DNA of 64,000 nucleotides from Notospermus geniculatus. Its lineage: Eukaryota; Nemertea; Pilidiophora; Heteronemertea; Lineidae. How positions within the stretch are numbered: the stretch's first letter is position 1; each line of letters starts with the position of its first letter. The position numbers were made by a program, and so were the translations under genes. Shown here one piece after another: positions 49,396-60,900 of the stretch. The DNA lies in the NCBI GenBank assembly GCA_002633025.1, contig NMRB01000889.1:12196-76195 (forward strand). Reading direction: 5' to 3'. The notes below the pieces were generated by a model. That model saw nothing but the letters and a program-made list of their open reading frames with translations, did not search any database and was not told the origin of the DNA.

Positions 49396-51799
49396 ATGGA
49401 AGTAGAGGAGAGTCGTGGATCCTGTGGTATGGATGAGGTCGAGGAGGGTGAAGAGGAAGTCATAGCCGTGTCATCGTGAGTATCGATTAATTAGGATCTC
49501 TGGGTGCATGTCTTAAATAGGTTATGAAGAACAGACACAGTCGAATGGTACAGGGTAGGCATTAGGCTCTGTCGCGCTGGCGACTTATTGTCTGACCTCT
49601 CCTTGACTACACACGACATTCTTTTTGATAATCAACTTTCTTGCAGGTCTACCCCTGACTCTGAAGATTCAAAATTCAATATTACAATTGGCCACATAGA
49701 AGATATTATAATGGGTAAGTCACCTACAGTCTCACGAGCAATTATAGTCGGGCAACATCTAAGCGGGACCCAATGGAATGCGGAAGTTAGGCAATATGGA
49801 GTTGGATTTCCCATGGATCTTTATTCACACGCAACTCTTGAATAACCCATCGACAACGCGATCAGGCTATAAATGCAAAAATACTTAAGTGGTGCCCAGT
49901 TGTGTGCTACAGATCGTCACTGGTTAAGCAGGTCGAATGCATTATCGAAAACCGCAAATTCCTGTCTCATTTCTGACTTGCGTATTCCATTGGGTCGCGC
50001 TTAGATGTTGCCGGCCTATACAATCCCTAAACTCAACAAAACATAACCTCGATCATGTGTTTTTAGCGATGCAGAGTTCTGTCTTCTTCCTGCTAAACGG
50101 TTTGTCTGCCGCAGACGCGATGTTTGTGTTCACGAATGTGAGCTTGTCCTACATTCTCCTTGCACTTTCTTTTCTTTTTCAGAAGAAGATTTTCAAGAAA
50201 TGCAACAAAATTTTTATGAAAAATACTACCAAGAATTTGATGACAATGAAGAGGAAAATAAATTAATATACACAACTATTCATAATGAATATGTAAGTGA
50301 GAGAATGAGATTCAGTATGAGATTCTAATAGAAGAACTACTTTAAACTTAGATCTACTCACTCAGGTCCCTCCTGCCTCAGGTTGGTCACAGATCCTTGC
50401 TGACCCATCAGGTCCTTGACTTTTTCCATCCCATCCTCCTGGTATCCTCCATATTACATGTACATCTTGCTTGTTCTTTCTGACCAATATTTGGCTCTTG
50501 ACCTGGTATTTCCCATCTTCGATAATCGAAGGCCGATCTGCTCACCACTGCGTTACATCGCACATCACCCTTCGAGTAATAGACCGGGCCGCTGCGTATC
50601 TTGGCACGATGTCAACTTTACCGGTCGACCAATCATATTGCACTTTATATCGGGTCTTCGGCTACCCGCTATTTGTGCCACGAGGAAATTTGACAACACC
50701 GGTTCTGATTGGCCTCCTCTTCAAGAGGCTGCGGATACGAAGGGTGATGTGCGATGTAACGCAGTGGTGAGCAGATCGTCCTTTGATTATCGAAGATGGA
50801 TATTTCCCTGAATATGAATTTCAAATCTAACTTTCAGACTGAATTAATTGAGAATTACATCCTTGAACAATTATCACAACGAATGGTTGATTTTGACATG
50901 GAGGAGTTTGCTAATCAATTAAGGTAAGGAAACGAGTGTATTTTGATGGATCTGGTTTGGTCGTGTAGTGCACCCCCGCTCTTACGAACTCCCAGATATT
51001 ACGAACCCAACGCCTGGCTCCCAAAACTTCATGAGATCTATGTACCCGGTAATTAGGCCTGTTTGGTCGGTCATGTGATCAAATTCCTGCTGATGATCAA
51101 TTACGTTGTGTACAATACAAACCAAAATCCAAGCTTGGGTTTGATTACGGTAGTTTATCCAAGCTTGGGTTTGATTAGTGCATGTTTGGGCATTTAATCA
51201 GGCAAATATTCAATAAAGTTAGTCCTGTTTGGGAAGTGTGCCTTACGTCAGTCAGCCAACATGCTGAAACGGAAGGTAATCTTGCTAAAAAAATAAGATT
51301 GAAATCATCATGCCACATGGATGAATTCTAGCTATTACAAATTCCTCGTTGGTACAAATTTCACCCTTGGACCCTGAAGGGTTCGTAATAGCGAGGGAGC
51401 ACTGTATTTGTATTCACACTGTAGGTTTTGATATCTTTCTTTCCTTCTTTGGCAGTGAGAAACAGGAGAGTGGAGGAGAAGAGATGGACGGAGAGATATT
51501 TGAGATGCTGCTGACGTTTACCGACTTTTTAGCGTTCAAAGAAACGATGTTAGCATATAAAGCAGTGAGTATCAGTCACGTATTCATAGATCTTTAGTGT
51601 GTGATGAAAACCAGTCTGATTAGTCCTTGTACTCAACTATTTTCTTCACTTACCGGTAAATTTCTCTCTTTTTCAGAGTAAGCTGGGTACTGCCATAGAC
51701 CTTGGTGATGGATTAATACAAGTTACCTCTTTGGGAAGTGGAGAACCGTCCGTCGGGCCACACGTCACCACAATTGATTTAGACTTTTCTGCCAAGTGA
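49396..51799 (+). CDS. ARL2BP: ADP-ribosylation factor-like 2 binding protein (BART)
   Basis: Six coding exons (49396-49475, 49647-49714, 50183-50292, 50838-50923, 51456-51564, 51677-51799), all with GT-AG sites and matching phases, give 191 residues. Family landmarks appear in order: IGHIEDIIM, NFYEKYYQEFDDNEEENKLI, YTTIHNEY, YILEQLSQRM and EIFEMLLTFTDFLAFKETML. ARL2BP binds GTP-loaded ARL2/ARL3. It acts at cilia and centrosomes, at mitochondria, and in STAT3 retention. The first exon is open back to its acceptor at 49343. I chose ATG 49396, which gives an acidic N-terminal extension (MEVEESRGSCGMDEVEEGEE) compared with the roughly 163-residue human protein. An upstream exon could add more. 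The tail after LAYKA (SKLGTAIDLGDGLIQVTSLG) is divergent, as is usual in this family. Confidence 0.95.
49744..50021. mobile_element. Inverted-repeat element in ARL2BP intron
   Basis: GCAACATCTAAGCGGGACCC at the left and its near-complement at the right (GGGTCGCGCTTAGATGTTGC) enclose an element of about 280 bp between coding exons. Confidence 0.75.
50512..50800. mobile_element. 289-bp MITE in ARL2BP intron, TATTT target duplication
   Basis: Long inverted arms start CCCATCTTCGATAATCGAAG and continue through GATCTGCTCACCACTGCGTT. They are flanked by TATTT at 50507-50511 and 50801-50805. Confidence 0.85.
50968..51404. mobile_element. Tigger/pogo-like non-autonomous element in ARL2BP intron
   Basis: The ends are GTGCACCCCCGCTCTTACGA and, inverted, CAGTGCTCCCTCGCTATTAC, flanked by TA on both sides. 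Phrases such as GTTCGTAATAGCGAGGGAGC are typical of pogo/Tigger termini. There is no transposase frame. Confidence 0.7.
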
Positions 51800-53148
51800 T
51801 CTGTCATCTCCCTCCACGATGTTGTTGTTTACCATTTAACGGCGGAAAGATGTTTGGAGGAATATTGGAAGTTCAAACCTTCTACACGGCTTTCTGAATC
51901 GTGAGACTGTGGTGCCATCTTTATGTGCTAATTGAGAACTGTTCACTTCATGGTCTTGTACATAAGCTGTTACCAGTGTTTAGGGCCAGCTATGAGTAAG
52001 ATAGGGCCAGATATGAGGAGAGGTCACCAGCAGTCCATTTAACGTTGCTTTCAAATTGAAAGTCGCTCTTTCAATATCTTTGTGAAATGTTATACCCATA
52101 GATGAGTTGCAGAAATCAGATTTGGTCATCGTCAAGCAACGCCACCAAACTCAGACAAGATGTCGTTAATGCCGTTTTGCCTGACAAACCATTCAAACGA
52201 CGTGGTCCATCAGTGCGGTGGTCAAAATGGCATTATGATATCCGGTTTGAGTTTGACCGAATTCTATTTCTCCAACTCATCAATATCAGGGAGAAAACTT
52301 GTCAAGTGTAATTTTAAGTCTGTCCAGTCATTTGTTTCTCCTTCACCCAATTCATTGACGTGACTTCATATAGAGGTTCTTCATGTGACATCACATTTCC
52401 ATGACGACACGATGCCGCCATATTGGTCGTCAAAATGTCAAGTGACATCACGGCATGAACACAGAGTCAACACACAGATAGTGACGTCACAATGTCATGA
52501 TGTGACAATTGTGTCATGACGTCGTTACCAGCCATTTGACGGCCAACATGTCCGACTCTGCAGTCACGTGAACATTGTGACGTCAGTGAACAACCTCAGT
52601 TTCATGTATGATTTTGTGTATCGGTAATCAAAAGCTATTGAGAAGGTGGACTCTATTTCTCAGATCTTGCTGAGAATGACTCTGGGAGTCCTTCAATCTC
52701 ATCTGTCAGTTCATCTAAATGCATTTTTGGAACCTCTGGGACTTAACACCAACACTATTCTTGTATTCTTCCGTCCAAATGTTCTGATTCCTGTACGATA
52801 GTGTCTTTAGTCCCACTCTTATAATTATGTGAGGTAGTCTAAGATAAGTTGTCGGATGTCACATTTGAGGAAAGTCTTAGTGGCCTTCATGAACCCTCAC
52901 ATTTCAACTGCTGCAATGTACTTGGTAACAGGTGTATAGTTAGCAGTTCAATGCACAGGCAATCTGACAGCCCTTGTTGATCATTCAGCGACATCTGACG
53001 GGTTTTCCTAGACTGCCACACATATCACAGCAGAAATTCTCAAAATTTCATTTCTGAAGGAGAATAGAGGTGTGGTAGAATGTTCGAAGACAATAAGTTG
53101 TTGCACGGCATCGTGAACCAGGCATAGAACGCATGGAAACGTCCAGAC

Positions 53149-53441
53149 TAAAGCCTGCAGCACACATCACCACTTTCGTTGCTCGTACAGGCAATTTTCG
53201 TGGTCACCACGAAAATGGCCAAGTGTGCTGTGGCCGGCAACAACCACTCACCACAAGTTGCCAAAAATCAAACCAGTTTGATTTCTCACCACGAAAATTG
53301 CTCGTAGTTGCCAGTTGTGGTCATGTGTGGCCATCAGCAGCACATGAGACCACTGAGTGGTGACGTCTGCTGTAAACCGGCAACTGCCACAAAAATTGCC
53401 TGCATGAGCAACGAAAGTGGTGACCTGTGCTGCAGGCTTTA
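53149..53441. mobile_element. 293-bp MITE, TAAAGCCTGCAGCAC ends
   Basis: The left arm TAAAGCCTGCAGCACACATC and right arm GACCTGTGCTGCAGGCTTTA are inverted. Inner arms (CACTTTCGTTGCTCGTACAG) also pair, so the whole unit can fold into one long hairpin. Confidence 0.85.
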
Positions 53442-53782
53442 ATTTCTTTCATATTACAGTAGTTGTCCTCTGTGATGTGCGGGCTGCATTGTAGAATATT
53501 AAGCAGAGTCTGATTTCTTTAGAACAGTCCGTCATAAAATTCAATCCATCCATTTTGCTGAGCAATACTCCGTCATGCATTTCTTGCCAGATGGTTATCT
53601 TGTGCCTTCAACCACTATCAGCCTTGCAGCATTATCAAAAACATATCTGAGATTATCAAATTGGTGTTTTTTCCCCTGACTTGTATGTTTACCGGTATGT
53701 GTATGCATGGTCAATAAGATGGCCTTGATACGTTTCAGTGTATCACTGTACTGTCATCTGCCTGCTTTCTGACTCTTCTGTA

Positions 53783-53885
53783 CCGTATATGCAAATATTT
53801 CTGCGGCGAAAATATTTAGCGGTTGGGGGGTCCGAAAGTACCTTTTCGCGGTAATTTTTATTCGTTAAAATATTTGCGTATACGG
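53783..53885. mobile_element. Hairpin MITE, CCGTATATGCAAATATTT ends
   Basis: The left CCGTATATGCAAATATTTC and right AAATATTTGCGTATACGG are inverted, enclosing about 65 bp. Confidence 0.85.
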
Positions 53886-54280
53886 CAACACATATCTTCT
53901 GCGAGGTTCTCTCGATCGCGTTCTGCCTTTACTGAGCAGCAAACAAATATATGCCCTACATCATAAATAATTCGATATATTTATATATAATGGCCATTCT
54001 TGCATCCTTGGGTTCCCTCAGGATGCATTCTTGGGTTCTTTGATATCTCATGCCTGAATCGCGGGCATCTGGCAAACTTATTATAAAGAGGTCCCTGGAT
54101 CTCCTGCCGAAAACAACCATTTGTACAAGTTGCATTATTGTTTTGTAAGTTTGTGAATCAGAATATTTCTGTATGTAATGTCTATTCTATGCTCCATTAT
54201 GTTCATTCAGTGTTCATAAATTAGTAACTTTTTCAACAGAGACTTTCTTCCCTTCCTTTTCTCAGTCAAGCGTCTGTCTT

Positions 54281-54627
54281 CACAACGGCTTTAAAAAGTG
54301 CACAATTCGGAGAGGGGTTATTCGCATGCGCTCATGCGGAACCATAATAACGTCTTTAAAGAACTTCAGAATGGCTTTAAAAAATGCACATTTCGGATAG
54401 GGGTCATTCGCGTGCGCTCATGCGGAACCGTAATAACGTCTTTAAAGAACTTCAGAACGGCTTTAAAAAATGCACATTTCGGATAGGGGTCATTCGCGTG
54501 CGCTCATGCGGAACCGTAATAACGTCTTTAAAGAACTTCAGAACGGCTTCAAAAAATGCACATTTCGGATAGGGGTTATCCGCGTGCGCTCATGCGGAAC
54601 CATAATAACGTCTTTAAAGAACTAGGC
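54281..54627. repeat. 86-bp tandem repeat, about four units
   Basis: The unit contains ACGGCTTTAAAAAATGCACA, TTCGGATAGGGGTCATTCGC, GTGCGCTCATGCGGAACC and GTAATAACGTCTTTAAAGAA. The spacing of 86 bp (for example 54347 to 54433) is constant. Later units are more alike than the first, which is slightly shorter and divergent. 86 is not a multiple of three, so this is not a coding repeat. Confidence 0.92.
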
Positions 54628-57600
54628 AGTGGTGGAGCAAATATGCATGGCAATATGAAGCTGAATGACCAAGCCATTCTCGAGTTGTGGAGCAGAGCAC
54701 AAAGTCCAAGACGGTCACCAGTTGGCCAATGCCAATGGAAGTCTGCTGAGCTAAAAAACAAACAACAAAACCAAGAATTTCAAGTTCTTTCATATCCATG
54801 GAAAGATCTAAGCTTCGGAATTTATTGGTGTCTACGCCTAATGTATTCATAAATCATACACACCACGTCATAAGTGGCCAAGTAGGCCTAATCTGTCTGC
54901 ACATACACTTACAAAGACGATGTAATAGTCATTTTACAGTGATGAGCTCTTCCACTCTCATGAACTAGGACGAAATTGTACCAACAGGCTGTGTACAATT
55001 CCATCGAGATCCTAGGCCTAATGGGTTTCTGAAATGCCAATTGAACAGATAATGCTGCAGTATTTTCCTGTTACATCTGCCACTAACGTTCAAGGTCCTC
55101 TACAGTGCTTTCTGTCACGACAGGTCAAAAATAGTCGGAATAGCATGACATCTACACAACACATTTATCTACACGATACTTCAGACCACATAAAAAGATA
55201 GAGTCGTGACAAACCTGCTTGAATTACGACCATACTTTCTTTCTGAAGTCACACAGACACAGAAGTATTTCGTCTTCAGCAAATTTGACACGACACTAAC
55301 TTGAGATTTCTGTACATTATTTACAATATTCTTTACAACCTAGAGTGCTAAATTTTATACGGGAATTAGGAAATCCCAACAGCCGTGAATGGCCCCTGAT
55401 CTCCGACCCCCTTGGTCAGCCCTGATCTCATCCATGGCAACATACAACCGCGAATTCTCCCTGGCAGAGTTTACTCAGTGTCCTTGACCTTATTCACTCC
55501 CAGTCGACAGCCAAACTATGGTCACTTCCATACTTCAACTGTCTTCTTGAGAAATTTGTTTTGGCAGCAAAAGAAGTTACTTGACAACGTTGATCATTTT
55601 TTTTCTAAGGCCCACACTGTGTTTAAGACCATTGATTCTATCTGTCAACACACAATCTACATGCATTTCCAAAGAAGTGGAGATTTCTGCTCAAAAACGT
55701 CTTGGTCTTTGATTTTTTATATGATAGTCATGAGTATGCTGTGCTGCCATAAAAAACTAAATAGAGGTACATATATCGGGTGTCCCAAAAAAAGTGAACC
55801 GCTTTTTGACAAGTATTTTCTCAGCGATAGATAAACCGAATTCATTGGAATTTTTCACAGAGTAACCTCAGGGTACCATCAACAAGTCGGCAAAATATCT
55901 AAGAGATCGGTCACACATTGTGCGAGTATTGTCAAATTCAAAACAGCATGTAAAAAAATCCAATATCAGAGCTAATGCAATGTGACCTTCATCATGTTCA
56001 CGCAGGTGTTGATATGCTGTTTTGAATTTGACAAGGCTCGCATAATTTGCGACCGATCTCCTAGATATTTCGCAGGCTTGTTGATGATACCCTAAGGTTA
56101 CTCTGTGAAAAATTCCAATGAATTCGGTTCATCTGTCACTAAGAAAATACTTGTCAAAAAAGCGGTTCACTTTTTTTGGGACACCCGATATTTATGGTGT
56201 TTTCATTCAGATGCATACACGGATATGAATTGGCTGGTCCTGAGTCAAACAAGGGCACTAGCAACTTATTCAAGGCATTACTATAGCTAATAACAGACTT
56301 GAGATTCTCGAGGTAACCGAATGATACTTTATGAAAATAGCCAGGGGAAAATGCCACCTATTGGTAACAATCAAAACCAGTAATATATACAAATACATGT
56401 ACCACCGTTTCCAATGAGTGCCACTGACAAATATGGCACCAAAAGTTTCCACACATAAAATCCAAAGATTCAATTTATAGAAGATCAGTCCATCCTAAAA
56501 GCAAATCATCTGCTTGTTTAAATCCACCTGTCCCCACATTTCAGCAGACGGCATCTTCTATTGAAGTTTTCTGAGAGCCATGGATATGGAACTGGCAAGA
56601 ATTTGAGGAAACATCTTTCAGATGGTTGACATGAACAACCTTTCATCAAATATTTTTCAATCAATACCACAGGATGTGAGAAAATGTTTTCAGACGGAAG
56701 ATGCCGTCTGCTGGACTTTGGGATCAATGAGTTTTTAAGAAAACTATCACTGCGATATCTACACTTAATAAGTCAAATCACTGAGCTAAAAATGACGAGA
56801 ACACACACATAACCGGCATCAGATGCAACAGTAGGAAAAAATAAAACCATCTTCCAATGAAACTGGAAACTCTGTCACATTGCGACCATAACTCACAAGT
56901 AAAGATCATATTAGCAGTAGCTCGCTGCTATTTTCTCCTTGAAGTATTCCAACATGCTTCTGCAGTGGCCCATGGGTCATTTCTCTGGAACTTTCTGGCA
57001 TTCTGTGTTGCTAGCTTCAAGACTATCAACACTGAGATTCATAGATATGGGAAGATATTTCCCTATGACTAGTTTATAGTTGATTGATATGAGCTAGCAG
57101 TGTCGTTTTTACATCTTCTGATCACTTGCTGACATCAGTAGCTCTCAACCTTCCTGAAAGCCACTCAGAATCATGTCAACACACTTCCTCAAAAGCTGCC
57201 GAAAGTTTCTCAAAGAGGTCAAAATCTTACGTCTAAAGTTCATCCACTGTCATTTCCAGATGAATCGGTATTTCCACTCACTTTCCTCTTGTATCCATGG
57301 CATTTTTACTTTCCAAGCTACTCGGGCCCATGCAATCACCTCCCATGAGCAGAGTCCCCGTTTACAAGCCTGAGTCACGCTCAGAGGCAACGTTCTGGCT
57401 GTCAACTCCGACACACTCTGTATCACACCAGCAGCTCACACGCTGCCACTTCAGTTACAAGTCTGCACTGAACTACCCATCCTAATGGTACAAAGTTCGT
57501 TCGAGCGCTTTGACTTCTGGGGTTCACTCAAATCTGAATGAAAACTTATCCCTCCGTCACTGTGGTCAACGTCACTCGATCACTCAATAAATTAGCACAT

Positions 57601-57640
57601 AACAACAAGTCCACAACATCGTGAAGCAACAAAATAAATC
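54628..57640. other. Convergent intergenic region or MTG 3' UTR
   Basis: It lies between the 3' ends of ARL2BP (plus) and the MTG homologue (minus). Part is presumably the MTG 3' UTR. A minus-strand AATAAA exists near 54822, but assigning it would imply a very long UTR. The fold-back MITE 55777-56187 is the only clear element. Confidence 0.45.
55777..56187. mobile_element. Fold-back MITE, CGGGTGTCCCAAAAAAAGTG ends (second copy)
   Basis: Same family as 35802-36195, with both arms (GAACCGCTTTTTGACAAGTA and complement) and inner arms around TCAAATTCAAAACAGCATG. It keeps a segment (GGCAAAATATCTAAGAGATC) that is missing from the left arm of the other copy. Confidence 0.85.
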
Positions 57641-57997
57641 CTAGGAATTACTTTTTGCCAAAGGAGAGTTCGACCTTGACCCAGATTTAGACACGTTAGA
57701 GGTCGAAGCGACTGAGGTCACAGAGTTGGCCGGACTAGACACTGGCGGCGTATTTGACGAGCGTTCTGCTTGTGAAACTTGCGGTGGCGGTGATGTTTGT
57801 GACGTTGGCTGCGATCCCGGCTGCTGATTGGCTGCAGCCGTAGCGGCCGCTGCTTGAGCTTCGCGTGTCACTTGCGTTTGGCCGCACACCCGATGGTGGT
57901 TTTCCCAGTCCTTGTGCTGGCAGAACGACCCACAGTATCGTGCTACGTTACAACCGCTGCATGTTTCATTCGCTTTTCTTCCACAATTCCAGCAACT
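57641..57997 (-). CDS. RUNX1T1: MTG last exon: NHR4 MYND finger and C-terminal tail
   Basis: Acceptor TTATTCAATTTCAG precedes 57997. The eight zinc ligands fit CxxC, CxxC, CxxxC, HxxxC in CWNCGRKANETCSGCNVARYC..CQHKDWENHHRVC. The tail is Q/S/P-rich with the stop TAG at 57641-57643. The exon starts at SCWNCG, phase 0, exactly after ESTE of the previous exon. Confidence 0.96.
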   Translation of the reverse strand, partial: SCWNCGRKANETCSGCNVARYCGSFCQHKDWENHHRVCGQTQVTREAQAAAATAAANQQPGSQPTSQTSPPPQVSQAERSSNTPPVSSPANSVTSVASTSNVSKSGSRSNSPLAKSNS

Positions 57998-60900
57998 CTG
58001 AAATTGAATAACAATGGACATATTTAGTGACACATCAAATGTTTTAAAACATTTGATTAAAATAGAGTTCCCCCTCCAATGTGTGAGGACAGGATCTAAC
58101 CAAAACTTGAACCCAAGGTCACCGTGGTGACAGACCCTACATACTTCCGCTACACCACCATGACAGCCCAGCCTGCAGATGTTACAACAGGTGAGACAAG
58201 GAAGATTAACTTGAGAATTTGAATAAACTTTGACATGTCTACCAACCTCGGTCGATTCTTCCTGTGAGTTGACCAAACTGAGGACTTCTTCCCTCGTCTG
58301 TCGGCGGATTTCGGCAAGGTTTTTCTCCATTTTCTGCTTCTCTGCCGACACCAGCTCGTTCGCCTTCTGTTCAGCAGCGGCCACGGCTTTCTGGAGCTCG
58401 CAGACGGCCTGGCGTTTAACTTCATTGACGGCTTCCTCTGTAAGATCAGCACCCACTACCATTAGTTGGCCACTCACTGAATCAAAAGCAAAAAGACAAA
58501 TAGCAGCGCGGACACAAAATGAAAAGACCAGCAACCCTTGGCGACAGAAATCCAGCAATCAGGTGTTGACATTTCAGTTCTTTTAACTTAGAACAGATGG
58601 CAGCACAGGTTGAAACCATGCCTTGTCATAAAATTGCAAAGAGTGCATCTTCACACCAAGCACCTTCAATGATATTCTCGGCCCCCTGCCTGATGTGTTT
58701 GGTGTGAGTATGCCATACGCAACAGAAGCAAAGGGAGGAAAGACCCGCATTACCCCTGCTGGAAAGACTAGTCTGCTACACACCTGCTCGTCTTTTGACC
58801 TCTGAAACGCGGTCCTCCGTCTGGCGTAACGTGGACACCATCATTTCACTTGTTCTCTTCTTCATGTCATGGTCTAACCCCTCAGAATGGCGTCTCATCC
58901 AAACCGCTAATTCCTCCCTATCCCGGTTGCTACGTTCTTGTAGAACGGCGAGGGCACGTTTTGTTTTGTCCACCATACCCATAATGCAATGCAACATCTG
59001 AAAGACAGAAACAAAAGTTTTGGTTTATTTCAGAGAATGTTTTTATTAAATCAATGATACTTTGGCGTTATGACTGAAATGCTCTCTCAGGTCTGTGTTA
59101 TAGTTCTCGTTTCCAGGGCCACTTCCCTAGCATTTTGCGTTGTGCTAGAATGGGGTTGCAGCCATTCTTTTTCTATCATTAGATGGCGCGGAGACCGTAT
59201 CAAATTTTCCACTGTGACGTTGTACAGAACGTCAACGTCACGCTGCCGTGACATCTTGGCTTCATGCTCACACCTCGTATTGCCACAGAGATGACGTCCT
59301 GAAGACAATGAAAAGGCCTGATACGGTCGCAGCGACATCTTTCGGTGGAGAAGTGGCGATAACCTCATTGACAGAACAAAATGGGAATAGACCATCTGAA
59401 AGCTGAAATGTCATGAAGGATTAAAACCTGACCACAATGTACCCCCAGTTGTTTTTGTTTAATCTTGTTTTTAACCAGCAGTTGGCAATGTATTCACTCA
59501 GCAGATTTCAATTTCATTCCACCATGAAACACAATAGTGTACACTTGGATATAGAAACTGTTACGGTGAATAATTCAGGAGAACAATTAACCATCTGTAT
59601 TATCACCTGTTTTACCACCTGCCACTTGTAAGCCTGACGATCATTGGATACACCTGGACTAGGTGTGTGTCGGATGAATGCCATGTCAGCCAGCAGAATT
59701 AGGAAAGCCTCTCAAGGGCTTTAACCCCTTCGAATACGTTAATGGTCCAATAACGGATACCTGGCCCTTTGATACGAGGACAACTACCAGAAATTTAATA
59801 ACACGCATGTTAGTGATAATTTCAGAGTTATTGACGTTTACATGAAGTAGGCCTTCTAAGTTTTCATGACAGGTCTGACAGAGGAGCAGTCAAAGTTTGG
59901 TATGTGTCAGAGTACTGTACCAATGTGCTAAAATTCTCCTATTTTTCTTTCGCTGGTGTCATTCAGTCATTTTGAACCCTCTCACCTCCACCTATGAAAT
60001 CTCGTCACATCATTTTCAAGACTAACAAAACAAAGAAAATGTTTCTGGCTGCGTTACACAGAAAGCATGTGGCCTAACTCAAGAATCCATTGTAAGGATA
60101 AGTGAATGAAGTAATTTGCAAACATTCATTACTGAGCCCGCCTCCCCTGAACACGTCAGCCTCCCTGAACACATCAGCCGGGCAGATGGCAAGCAAATAA
60201 CTCAATTCTGATGGGCAGATGTCCAGTTCGTTAGAGAGTAACAGAATTAATGGCATGAATGTTTGCCAACCAATAAAGGTCCTTGCAGCTACCATGGATA
60301 AAATAACGACAGATAATTCTTTTGTCTGCGAGTCGGAGGCGATTTGGATGAAATGCATGATGTCCTTTCTCTTTTTAGGCAGATGTTCGTTTCATTAGTG
60401 TTAATAATGAAATTATTTTTATTATTGCTGTTGTTCAAATCTAATTTGTGACACCCTTCAAATGGAGAAGTTGCAGACTCGATTTTCTAATAGATGAGAC
60501 TGAGCACTCAGGTGAGTACCGGTATTTGCCGATACAATACTGGTCTATTTAGGATGAAACCCTTCCTAAATTCGGCCCCTCAATACAATAGCAAAGACAA
60601 ATCCGTGACCTGGTCCTCCACAATGGTGTGCGGTGACGTAGAGACTGAGACTGATCGCCAAGAACGACAGATTACCTCAGGATGTGACCAAGACCAGGCC
60701 ACAATGAGTTCGAACCCAGACCCTGTAAACCACCTCTGAATTCACTCACGCTGGCATTATTTTAAGGAACAAAGGTCTCCATTTCAATGAAGAGAGGCTC
60801 GATGATACAGGCAGAGGTATTCCACACGCCATTGTTCCGTGCAAAAATTTCATCAGGACCATAGGAACATAGTGTCTCCCAACCCAACTGCTGGGCCGCT

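Larger units (their letters stand above)
51800..54280. other. ARL2BP 3' UTR and flank, no further gene
   Basis: It starts after the ARL2BP stop. The segment 52370-52610 is rich in TGACATCA and TGACGTCA-like words. Two hairpin elements follow (53149-53441 and 53783-53885). I could not place a polyadenylation signal with confidence. Confidence 0.5.

Noticed and set aside
59087-59395. 102-codon minus-strand frame inside the large MTG intron
   Set aside because: No match to MTG family sequence, and the flanking MTG exons already join in phase without it.
59641-59700. Search for CRISPR-like or operon-like organisation anywhere in the window
   Set aside because: No spaced identical repeats with unique spacers and no prokaryotic gene arrangement. 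The DNA is clearly eukaryotic.
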